Program-made: the position numbers and the translations under genes
Part shown: piece by piece, positions 1-5,322 of the stretch
Layout: the number at the start of each line of letters is the position of its first letter
How positions within the stretch are numbered: the first letter of the stretch is position 1
DNA from: Kofleriaceae bacterium
Lineage (GTDB): Bacteria > Myxococcota_A > Polyangia > Haliangiales > Haliangiaceae
Direction: 5' to 3'
Assembly: GCA_024642805.1 (NCBI GenBank)
Contig: JAHEAK010000415.1
Coordinates: 1 to 5,322 of the forward strand
Length of the DNA: 5,322 nucleotides
The notes under the pieces: generated by a model
Database searches by the model: none
What the model saw: the letters and a program-made list of their open reading frames with translations, nothing else
Told to the model about the DNA's origin: nothing

Positions 1-1
1 C

Positions 2-25
2 TAGAACCACCGAGTTTTAGAACCA
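2..25. repeat. Short direct repeat at the 3' end of the FadL-family gene
   Basis: The octamer TAGAACCA occurs at 2-9 and again at 18-25. Read on the minus strand, the gene ends TGG-TTC-TAA, and after a 7-nt spacer the same letters recur as TGGTTCTAG. The second copy is 16 nt away and so out of frame with the gene. It may be a small duplication scar or chance. No terminator hairpin is visible in the 16 bases left after the stop. Confidence 0.4.
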
Positions 26-1591
26 GGCTGTGACGCCGGTACCGAGGAAGATGTAGCCCTGCTCGTAGACGCCGGCGTTGAAGGGCGACTCTGCCTGACT
101 GCTCTCACTGTAGATGGGCTGCGCCGGATCTGGCGCGCTGCGATCGGCGACCGCCACTTCCGTGTTGTTGGAACAACCCACATTGCCGGTAGCGGGATTG
201 CAACCACCGTGACTCACCGTGCGCGTGCCCTCGAGAACCGCGCCACCGCTGAGCTCGAAGCGCCATCCGGGAATCTCATAGGCCACGCCGGTGGCGAGAG
301 TCGTGCGCGCCATGCCGTCTTGATCGAGGCGCGTCCAACTCTCGGGGGCCGCCTCGGTGTCATAGGCCGCGCCGGCCCGCAAGTTGAGCTTGGCCGCCTT
401 GACGGGCACGGTGTAGGAACCACCAAGTCTAACGGAGAATACATCTTTGAAGCCGTGCTTGATGATCGAGGTTGGCAAGCGCTGCAAGGTCACCGTCTTG
501 GCATCGACGAGGTTGGCGACATCTTTGGCGGCGCTCCAGTTCTCCCATTGCACATCGAGCTCGACATCGGCGCGCTCCTCGCCCTGGCCGTCGCGCAAGA
601 TCCAGCGGCTGCCCAGGGTCGCGATCTGCGGCAACTCGAGTTCGACACAGGTCGTGAAACCGGCCAGCGTGCCACCAGGTCCGCACGCGTAGGGTGCCAT
701 GTTGCGTGGCTCGAGAAGATCCAGACCTTCCACTAGTGTGCCTGTGCCAGCCGTCGCGATGCCGATGCCCTTGGCGCGAATCGATGCGCCCGAACGATAG
801 TTTAGTCCCAGCTCCAAGTTGTCGATGGGACGATAGAGGGCGCCCACACCAAAGGCAGGAATGAAGTTGTCCTTAGCCTCCACATCGAAGACGGCATCAA
901 AGCCTTCCCACTCTTCGTAGTTGCGCAGGCCCCAGGTCGAGGAGGTGGCTTTGAGTTGCCCGAAGCCCCACGAGACCCGCGCACCCAGGTCAAGCTTGCT
1001 GTTGACGCGATAGGCAACAGCGATCGAAGGCAGGAGCACCAAGACTTCTTGTCGAATGATGTCGTAGCGGCCGGGTGGTGGTGGTGTGTTGGGATCGGCC
1101 TCGAGCTGATAGTCGGGTGCGTACTCGCGATCGGGCGAACCGGAGACGGGGGCAAAGATGCCAGCGGCAAAGACGATAGGCAGCTTCAAGCCAAAATCAC
1201 TGGCGGCCGAGATGAGCGGGACGACGGCAAAGTCACCGAGCGCGACTGCACCGTGTGATTGATTTTCGATCTTCGCGTAGGGCTGGCCAGCGAAGGGCAA
1301 TCCACCGACCGGGCACTTCGGGTCGGTGCACTCGTCATAGCTACCTTCGCGCACGAAGCTCTGGCTAAAGTTGACCAGGTTGATGCCCAGCTGCAGGACC
1401 GTGCCGCTCAGCTTGGCGAGGCCGGCCGGGTTGTGAAAGATGGCCGATGGGTCGTCTGCTTTGGCCGCGAAGGCGCCCGCGCGTGGCTGCGCCTGGCTGC
1501 CATAGCCGGGAATGGCCAGCCCGCCAGCATGGGCAGAGCCGCCAAAGAGCAACAGAGCCGTGGTCATGGTGAGTGCGGTGAAACGATTCAT
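17..1591 (-). CDS. FadL/OmpP1/TodX-family outer-membrane channel protein
   Basis: Predicted outer-membrane beta-barrel of the FadL family, which carries long-chain fatty acids or other hydrophobic compounds across the outer membrane; the substrate here cannot be read from sequence. Residues 1-22 form a signal peptide with an AHA|G cleavage site. The mature N-terminus is rich in Gly/Ala and carries the family's NPA motif (N54-P55-A56, in HNPAGL), part of the hatch that plugs the barrel. Many alternating amphipathic strands follow, and FKDVFSVRLGGSY near residues 380-393 resembles a conserved FadL C-terminal-half strand. The protein ends in Trp-Phe, the aromatic terminus recognised by the BAM machine. 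At 524 aa it is longer than E. coli FadL (about 446 aa), which suggests long loops, including a PPPP segment near residue 170. Six cysteines form three close pairs (87/92, 303/315, 464/473). The ATG is preceded by AGGA (1598-1601) at 6-nt spacing, supporting the start. It lies 68 nt after mnmG on the same strand and may be cotranscribed with it. Family is confident, substrate unknown. Confidence 0.88.
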   Translation of the reverse strand: MNRFTALTMTTALLLFGGSAHAGGLAIPGYGSQAQPRAGAFAAKADDPSAIFHNPAGLAKLSGTVLQLGINLVNFSQSFVREGSYDECTDPKCPVGGLPFAGQPYAKIENQSHGAVALGDFAVVPLISAASDFGLKLPIVFAAGIFAPVSGSPDREYAPDYQLEADPNTPPPPGRYDIIRQEVLVLLPSIAVAYRVNSKLDLGARVSWGFGQLKATSSTWGLRNYEEWEGFDAVFDVEAKDNFIPAFGVGALYRPIDNLELGLNYRSGASIRAKGIGIATAGTGTLVEGLDLLEPRNMAPYACGPGGTLAGFTTCVELELPQIATLGSRWILRDGQGEERADVELDVQWENWSAAKDVANLVDAKTVTLQRLPTSIIKHGFKDVFSVRLGGSYTVPVKAAKLNLRAGAAYDTEAAPESWTRLDQDGMARTTLATGVAYEIPGWRFELSGGAVLEGTRTVSHGGCNPATGNVGCSNNTEVAVADRSAPDPAQPIYSESSQAESPFNAGVYEQGYIFLGTGVTAWF

Positions 1592-1619
1592 CGAAGGTCC
1601 TGTGCGTGGTGGTTGCGTT

Positions 1620-1635
1620 GGGCGACGAGGCGCCC
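1620..1635. repeat. Small inverted repeat between mnmG and the FadL-family gene
   Basis: GGGCG, a 6-nt loop, then CGCCC form a perfect 5-bp stem in the 68-nt gap. Neither strand has a T-run after the stem, so it is not a convincing intrinsic terminator. I see no clear sigma70 promoter for the FadL-family gene in this gap. Transcription may therefore continue from mnmG, or a promoter I cannot recognise may be used. Confidence 0.25.
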
Positions 1636-1659
1636 TTGCTTGCTAGCCGTTGGCGATAA

Positions 1660-3588
1660 CTAGTGCGTCTGTTCTTCGCTGCGCCGACGAGCCATGTCGA
1701 GGTGAGTCATGATAACCGTGACCGCAACCGGCGTCACGCCGCTGATGCGCGATGCTTGCCCCACCGAGCGTGGGCGCGTGGCACTGAGCTTTTCGACGTC
1801 CTCGTTGGAAAGGCCGCGAATGGCCTGGTAGTCGATATTCTCGGGCAGGAGCAGATCCTCGAAGCGCGACAGGCGCTCGGCATCCACTTGCTGGCGGCGC
1901 AGATAGCCAGCGTACTTGATCTCGGTCTCCAGGCGCTCGGCGATGTCTGGCGCAAGGCTCGGCACGGTGATGCCTGCCGCCTCGGCGATGGCCGCCAGGT
2001 GCTGGTAGCGAATCTCAGGACGCTTGAGCAGCTCTTCCATGGAGGCGCGCTTGTCTTTGATGGCGGCGCTGCCAACAGCGGCCAGCTGATCGTTGACCGC
2101 GTCGGTGCCGGTGAGCGAGATAGCCAGCATGGCCTCGCGGGCGCCTTCCAGATCGCGACCGAAGGACTCGAAGCGACTCCAGCGCTCGTCGCTGATGAGC
2201 CCGAGGGCGCGACCAATGGGCATGAGGCGATCGGCCGCATTGTCCTCGCGCAGAATCAAGCGATACTCGGCGCGCGAGGTGAACATGCGATAGGGCTCCT
2301 TGGTGCCCTTGTTGACCAGATCGTCGACCAGCACGCCGCCGTAGCCCTGGTCGCGGCGCAAGACCAGCTCGGTCATCTTGCCGTCGCCAAAGCCGAGGCT
2401 GAGAGCGGCGTTGACCCCGGCCAGGAAGCCCTGAATCGCGGCCTCCTCGTAGCCCGATGTGCCGTTGATCTGCCCACCTAAGAAAAGTCCCTTGACGCGC
2501 TTGGTCTCGAGAGTGGGGTGCAGCTCGCGCGGATCGCAAAAGTCGTACTCGACGGCGTAGCCTGGCCTGGTCATCTCGCAGCGCTCGAGGCCGGGGATGG
2601 TGCGCAGAAAGGCGAACTGCACGTCGTAGGGCAGCGAGGTCGAGATGCCGCCCGGGTAGACCTCGCAGCTGTCGAGACCCTCTGGCTCCAGGAAGATCTG
2701 ATGGCGATCGCGATCGGCGAAGCGCGTGACCTTGTCCTCGATGCTCGGGCAGTAGCGCGGGCCGGTGCCTGAGATTTCGCCGCTGAACATCGGCGAGCGG
2801 TGCAAGCCTTCGCGAATGCGATCGTGAGTGTCGCGATTGGTGTACGTGACAAAACAGCTGCGCTGCGGCAAGGGTGGTGCCTCGCCGTAGGGAGCCAGGC
2901 AGCGAAAGCGCGGAGCGGGCTCGTCACCGCGCTGCTCCTCCAAAGAGGCGTAGTCGAGGCTCTTGGCGTCGAGGCGGCAGGGCGTGCCGGTCTTCAAACG
3001 CGCCAGAGGAAAGCCGAGCTCCTCGAGAGACTTCGACAGGCCGATCGATGGCGCTTCGCCCGCGCGCCCGCCCGCGCCCTTGGACTCGCCGACGTAGATC
3101 GTGCCGCGCAAGAAGGTGCCGGTGGTGAGAATCACGGTGCGCGCGAGGAAGGCCACGCCCATCTTGGTCGCGACACCGCGCACGCGCCCGTCTTCGGTGA
3201 GCAGCGAGGTGACCTCCGCTTGCCGCAGGCTGAGACCAACTTGCCTGTCGAGGACATCGCGCATGGTCTCGCGATAGCGGCGCTTATCGGCTTGCACGCG
3301 GGTGGCGCGCACGGCCGGGCCCTTGCTCAAGTTGAGGCGTCGCGATTGAATGCCGGTGGCATCGATGACGCTCGCCATCTCGCCACCCATGGCGTCGATC
3401 TCTTTGACCAGGTGGCCCTTGCCCACCCCGCCAATGGCCGGGTTGCACGACATCTGCGCGACCATCTCGAGGTTGCCGGTGAGTACCAGGACCTTGGCGC
3501 CCATGCGCGCCGCGGCCAAAGCGGCCTCGCAACCTGCGTGGCCAGCGCCAACCAAGATGACGTCGAAGCGATCGGGATAGGTGAACAT
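1660..3588 (-). CDS. mnmG: tRNA uridine-5-carboxymethylaminomethyl modification enzyme MnmG (GidA)
   Basis: FAD-dependent cytoplasmic enzyme that works with the GTPase MnmE to install (carboxymethyl)aminomethyl groups at C5 of wobble U34 in tRNAs reading NNA/NNG codons, using methylene-THF, NADH and glycine or ammonium. The dinucleotide-binding motif GAGHAGCEAA is at residues 14-23. The two conserved family cysteines are present: C48 in MSCNPAIGG (E. coli C47) and C280 in GPRYCPSIEDKV (E. coli C277). The second family signature GGQINGTSGYEEAA is at 371-384, and the C-terminal helical domain ends with a GQASRISGVTP segment. At 642 aa it is full length (E. coli 629). That C-terminal domain excludes the shorter relative TrmFO. 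The start lies 4 nt after the stop of the upstream lipoprotein gene, and a weak AAAGAG ribosome site overlaps that gene's last codons, so the two are probably cotranscribed and translationally coupled. The frequent partners mnmE, rsmG and parAB are not within the window. No missing catalytic residue was seen. Confidence 0.98.
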   Translation of the reverse strand: MFTYPDRFDVILVGAGHAGCEAALAAARMGAKVLVLTGNLEMVAQMSCNPAIGGVGKGHLVKEIDAMGGEMASVIDATGIQSRRLNLSKGPAVRATRVQADKRRYRETMRDVLDRQVGLSLRQAEVTSLLTEDGRVRGVATKMGVAFLARTVILTTGTFLRGTIYVGESKGAGGRAGEAPSIGLSKSLEELGFPLARLKTGTPCRLDAKSLDYASLEEQRGDEPAPRFRCLAPYGEAPPLPQRSCFVTYTNRDTHDRIREGLHRSPMFSGEISGTGPRYCPSIEDKVTRFADRDRHQIFLEPEGLDSCEVYPGGISTSLPYDVQFAFLRTIPGLERCEMTRPGYAVEYDFCDPRELHPTLETKRVKGLFLGGQINGTSGYEEAAIQGFLAGVNAALSLGFGDGKMTELVLRRDQGYGGVLVDDLVNKGTKEPYRMFTSRAEYRLILREDNAADRLMPIGRALGLISDERWSRFESFGRDLEGAREAMLAISLTGTDAVNDQLAAVGSAAIKDKRASMEELLKRPEIRYQHLAAIAEAAGITVPSLAPDIAERLETEIKYAGYLRRQQVDAERLSRFEDLLLPENIDYQAIRGLSNEDVEKLSATRPRSVGQASRISGVTPVAVTVIMTHLDMARRRSEEQTH

Positions 3589-3592
3589 CGCG

Positions 3593-4273
3593 CTACTCTT
3601 TTTTGCACTCCGCCGTGCCAGGCGGATTGTGAGGAAGGAACTTGTAGATCTTCATGGTCGCTTCTAGGAAGAAATCCTCGGGATGGACGTTGTCTGGCAT
3701 GCGCCCGGTCTGCCAATCGACGCCCAGGATGCGCACGGAGCCGCAAGGCGCGTGCTTGCCGGCGTCGTCGGTGGCGATCCACTGCTTCCACTCGCTCAGA
3801 GCTTGGTTGTCGCACAATCCAGGCGCCCCGCACCGGAACTCGAAGCTGTCGAAGAACCAGGGCCCGGCCGCGCCGATTTCGCTGACCAACATGCGGGCGC
3901 CGAAGCTGGCCTTCCCGCTGGCCGCTTTGGCCCTGACACTCATAGGATGATCGCCAACCGCCAGATCGACGTAGTAGCACTCGGTGGCGCGCTCGACGCC
4001 TTTGTAAAAGGTGTTGCCGTCGATGGTGCCCCATAGCTCGCTCTCGCTGGGACCAAGCTCGACCTTGAAGCGCTTGAAACCCTCGGGAGCTTCGCCCGCC
4101 GCAGCTGGGTCGTCGGTGCAGGTGCACGATTGGCTCTCGCAAAGCGGACCGGCCAATGTCGCCTGGGTGGTCGGCTCCGGGGCCGGAGGCATGCTGGGTG
4201 CGCTCGTGTTCGCGCCACAGCCAAGGGCGAATAGCACAAGGGCAAGCGCAGGTCTGGAGAATCCGAGGCTCAT
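3593..4273 (-). CDS. Cysteine-rich lipoprotein of unknown function upstream of mnmG
   Basis: I do not recognise a named family. The 226-aa product starts with a short lipoprotein signal (one Arg at 7, hydrophobic 9-17) ending in a lipobox-like ALGC with C19 as the acylation site. A low-complexity Pro/Ser/Thr/Ala linker follows (about 23-43), as is common for tethered lipoproteins. After C19 there are eight cysteines (45, 50, 52, 99, 148, 154, 177, 223), an even number that would suit four disulfides in the periplasm or at the cell surface. The body (about 63-215) is rich in aromatic and beta-prone segments with many W/F/Y and ends in KIYKFLP, suggesting a beta-sandwich; this is inference. The ATG has AAGG (4279-4282) at 5-nt spacing and a -10-like element just upstream. 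It is the first gene of a leftward unit and stops 4 nt before mnmG. It may be a lineage-restricted conserved hypothetical. Coding is supported by the clean signal and lipobox and by the tight spacing to mnmG. Confidence 0.8.
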   Translation of the reverse strand: MSLGFSRPALALVLFALGCGANTSAPSMPPAPEPTTQATLAGPLCESQSCTCTDDPAAAGEAPEGFKRFKVELGPSESELWGTIDGNTFYKGVERATECYYVDLAVGDHPMSVRAKAASGKASFGARMLVSEIGAAGPWFFDSFEFRCGAPGLCDNQALSEWKQWIATDDAGKHAPCGSVRILGVDWQTGRMPDNVHPEDFFLEATMKIYKFLPHNPPGTAECKKE

Positions 4274-4279
4274 GCCCGC

Positions 4280-4310
4280 CTTATAGCCCTGGCGACTGGT
4301 CCAATGTCAC
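4280..4310 (-). promoter_or_regulatory. Possible promoter for the lipoprotein-mnmG unit
   Basis: On the minus strand GTGACA (4305-4310, one mismatch to TTGACA) is followed after 19 nt by TATAAG (4280-4285, one mismatch to TATAAT). The spacer is longer than the ideal 17. The -10 ends only 6 nt before the ATG, so if real the transcript would begin near the start codon and be leaderless or nearly so. The same bases include the AAGG that could serve as a ribosome site, so only one of the two readings may be right. Confidence 0.35.
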
Positions 4311-4327
4311 GAAAACGCGCAAGAATG

Positions 4328-4347
4328 GCCCGCCGGGCAGGGCGGGC
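4328..4347. repeat. GC-rich inverted repeat in the divergent intergenic region
   Basis: GCCCGCC (4328-4334), a 6-nt loop GGGCAG, and GGCGGGC (4341-4347) make a perfect 7-bp stem. It sits upstream of both predicted divergent promoters. A further GCCCGCC occurs at 4274-4280, directly before the lipoprotein start. It could be an operator or chance in GC-rich DNA. No T-run follows on either strand, so it is not a typical terminator. Confidence 0.4.
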
Positions 4348-4400
4348 GCGGCGCTCGCGTGGCAACCTCCGGGCTCTGGCGCGAGTCCTACGGTCACGCC

Positions 4401-4429
4401 TTGACCCGCCTCATCGCGCCGGATATAGA
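4401..4429 (+). promoter_or_regulatory. Predicted sigma70-type promoter of bamD
   Basis: TTGACC (4401-4406, 5 of 6 to consensus) and TATAGA (4424-4429, 4 of 6) are separated by exactly 17 nt. Transcription would start about 6-8 nt after the -10, around 4435-4437, which is at or just inside the first possible bamD ATG (4432). This gives the best promoter match in the window and affects the choice of start codon. Confidence 0.5.
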
Positions 4430-4431
4430 CT

Positions 4432-5274
4432 ATGCTCCTAACACCGCAATTTCAGATGATATACCGACGATTTCACACCCTGCCCCGCGCGCCGCTGGCC
4501 CTCGTCCTGTGTGGCCTGCTCGCGTTCTCCGCGGCAGCTTGTGGCGGTGGCCAGGCTGACAATCGCGTCAAGTACGCGGTCACAGCCCAGCAAAACTACG
4601 ATCGCGGCGAAGCCAAACTGCAAAAGAAGGCCTGGATTGGGGCGGCCAAGTACTTCGCCTTCATCAAAGCGCGATTCCCCTACTCCAAATTCGCCGTCCT
4701 CGCCGAGCTGCGACTTGCCGACGCGGAGTTCGGCGCCGAGCACTACTTGCAAGCCATCGACGGCTTCAAGATGTTCATCAAATTTCACCCGACCCACGAC
4801 ATGGTCATCAACGGCTACGCCTCCTATCGCATCGGCGAGGCCTACTACAAGATGCTGCCGGGCGATTGGTGGCTCCTGCCGCCCTCCTATGAGAAGGATC
4901 AATCGGCAACCTCTGACGCGTACCGCCAGCTCGACACCTTCATTAAGAAGTATCCCAAGTCGCCCTATCAAGATCGCGCGCGCGCGCGGCTGGTCAAGAT
5001 CAATCGACGCCTGGCCGATCACGAGATGTACGCCGCTCGCTTTTACTGGGACAAGAACCGGCCCATGGGCACGGTCTTGCGCCTCCGCCGGCTGCTCGAC
5101 AAGCACAGCGGCACGGAGCTGGATGCCCCAGCCATGTACCTACTCGGGCGCGCTTACATGAAAGTCAAGATGCCGGATCGCGCACGCGCGGTCTGGTCAG
5201 AACTCATTCAAAAGCACCCATCGTCCAGCAAAGCCAAAGAGGCGCGCAGCGCGTTGGCACACACCTCGGGATAG
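4432..5274 (+). CDS. bamD: Outer membrane assembly lipoprotein BamD (YfiO-like, TPR)
   Basis: Predicted BamD, the lipoprotein that binds BamA on the periplasmic side of the outer membrane and helps fold and insert beta-barrel proteins. A basic N-region (RRFHTLPR), a hydrophobic stretch (20-35) and a lipobox AAAC with C37 mark a lipoprotein signal. The rest is TPR-like helical hairpins: about 48-82 (ending KARFPYS), 88-120 (ending IKFHP), 127-175 (containing the PPSYEKDQSAT insert, then KKYPKSPY), 180-225, and a last repeat 232-264 ending QKHPSSS. The 'RFPyS' and 'KYPkSpY' ends and the PPSYxxDQ segment fit the family. Length 280 aa is slightly above E. coli BamD (245). The start is uncertain: ATG 4432 has only a weak GGA at 8-nt spacing and lies where the predicted transcript would begin, whereas the in-frame ATG at 4456 gives a more usual signal (lipobox Cys at 29) but no clear ribosome site. 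Other TPR lipoproteins are possible but less likely. Confidence 0.87.
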   Translation: MLLTPQFQMIYRRFHTLPRAPLALVLCGLLAFSAAACGGGQADNRVKYAVTAQQNYDRGEAKLQKKAWIGAAKYFAFIKARFPYSKFAVLAELRLADAEFGAEHYLQAIDGFKMFIKFHPTHDMVINGYASYRIGEAYYKMLPGDWWLLPPSYEKDQSATSDAYRQLDTFIKKYPKSPYQDRARARLVKINRRLADHEMYAARFYWDKNRPMGTVLRLRRLLDKHSGTELDAPAMYLLGRAYMKVKMPDRARAVWSELIQKHPSSSKAKEARSALAHTSG

Positions 5275-5293
5275 TAATCAGGGATAGTAATGA
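5268..5293 (+). repeat. 13-bp tandem duplication spanning the bamD stop and next gene start
   Basis: GGGATAGTAATCA (5268-5280) is followed directly by GGGATAGTAATGA (5281-5293), 12 of 13 identical. The first copy contains the bamD TAG stop (5272-5274), followed at once by an in-frame TAA. In the second copy GGGA (5281-5284) lies 5 nt before ATG (5290-5292), so it serves as the ribosome site and start of the next gene. The single difference (ATC versus ATG) makes only the second copy a start. Confidence 0.75.
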
Positions 5294-5322
5294 ACGAAGA
5301 TCTACGTCAGCTCCTGAACATC
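5290..5322 (+). CDS. Start of a downstream gene, truncated by the window edge
   Basis: Eleven codons, MNEDLRQLLNI, remain open to the end of the window. The ATG has an AGGGA ribosome site at 5-nt spacing, lies 15 nt after the bamD stop and is in the same frame as bamD, separated by the double stop TAG-TAA. It is probably cotranscribed with bamD. The few residues look like the start of a soluble helical protein, with no signal peptide. Eleven residues are too few to name a family. Confidence 0.6.
   Translation, partial: MNEDLRQLLNI

Noticed and set aside
209..736. Plus-strand open frame (175 codons) opposite the FadL-family gene
   Set aside because: Antisense shadow; the minus-strand frame has a signal peptide, NPA motif and C-terminal Trp-Phe.
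1072..1090. GGT-rich microrepeat
   Set aside because: It encodes the PPPPG loop of the FadL-family protein on the minus strand; ordinary low-complexity coding sequence.
1620..1635. Hairpin as rho-independent terminator after mnmG
   Set aside because: The stem is only 5 bp and no T-run follows on the transcribed strand.
1663..2481. Plus-strand open frame (272 codons) opposite the 3' part of mnmG
   Set aside because: Antisense shadow of mnmG, with no ribosome site or family features seen.
2705..2716. 12-bp perfect palindrome CGATCGCGATCG
   Set aside because: It lies in mnmG and arises from codons for alternating Arg-Asp (DRDRH), a conserved stretch; no reason to call a site.
1660..3588. TrmFO instead of MnmG
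   Set aside because: TrmFO is about 440-450 aa and lacks the C-terminal helical domain with the GQASRISG segment, which is present here.
2800..3885. Long plus-strand open frame (361 codons) opposite mnmG and the lipoprotein gene
   Set aside because: It lies antisense to well-supported genes, spans two of them, and its Arg/Ala-rich composition is typical of GC-rich shadow frames.
4156..4404. Plus-strand small open frames crossing the divergent intergenic region
   Set aside because: They begin inside the lipoprotein gene on the opposite strand, lack ribosome sites and overlap the predicted promoters.

Overview
The window is GC-rich, and G/C-ending codons are frequent in every gene. It reads as ordinary chromosome from a Gram-negative bacterium with an outer membrane. 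A FadL-type outer-membrane barrel, a BamD-type lipoprotein and a Cys-rich lipoprotein sit together. The MnmG sequence (for example the stretch around RRLNLSKGPAVRATR) and the high GC resemble Myxococcota ('Deltaproteobacteria'). That placement is an inference from remembered family patterns, not from a search.

Layout: two divergent transcription units leave a 158-bp GC-rich intergenic region (4274-4431). Leftward (minus strand) run a lipoprotein of unknown function (4273-3593), then mnmG (3588-1660) after only 4 nt, then after 68 nt a FadL/OmpP1-family channel (1591-17). Rightward (plus strand) run bamD (4432-5274) and, 15 nt after its stop, the first 11 codons of a gene that leaves the window. 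The intergenic region holds a good sigma70-like promoter facing bamD, a weaker one facing the lipoprotein, and a 7-bp GC-rich inverted repeat between them. There are no RNA genes, CRISPR arrays, mobile elements or origins that I can see, and no gene-free stretch longer than 158 bp.

How the genes relate: BamD is part of the machine that inserts beta-barrel proteins such as the FadL homologue, which ends in the expected C-terminal aromatic residue. MnmG modifies the wobble uridine of certain tRNAs and has no direct functional link to the envelope genes. Its tight coupling to a Cys-rich lipoprotein, away from its common partners mnmE, rsmG and parAB, is the least expected part of the arrangement.

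I found no convincing new multi-gene system. The points worth a second look are small: a 13-bp tandem duplication spanning the bamD stop and the next gene's start; a bamD promoter whose position argues for an internal start codon; an unexplained eight-cysteine lipoprotein paired with mnmG, whose final A6 run lies in register to fuse into MnmG on a +1 slip; three close cysteine pairs in the FadL homologue; and a duplicated Trp-Phe-stop sequence at that gene's end.
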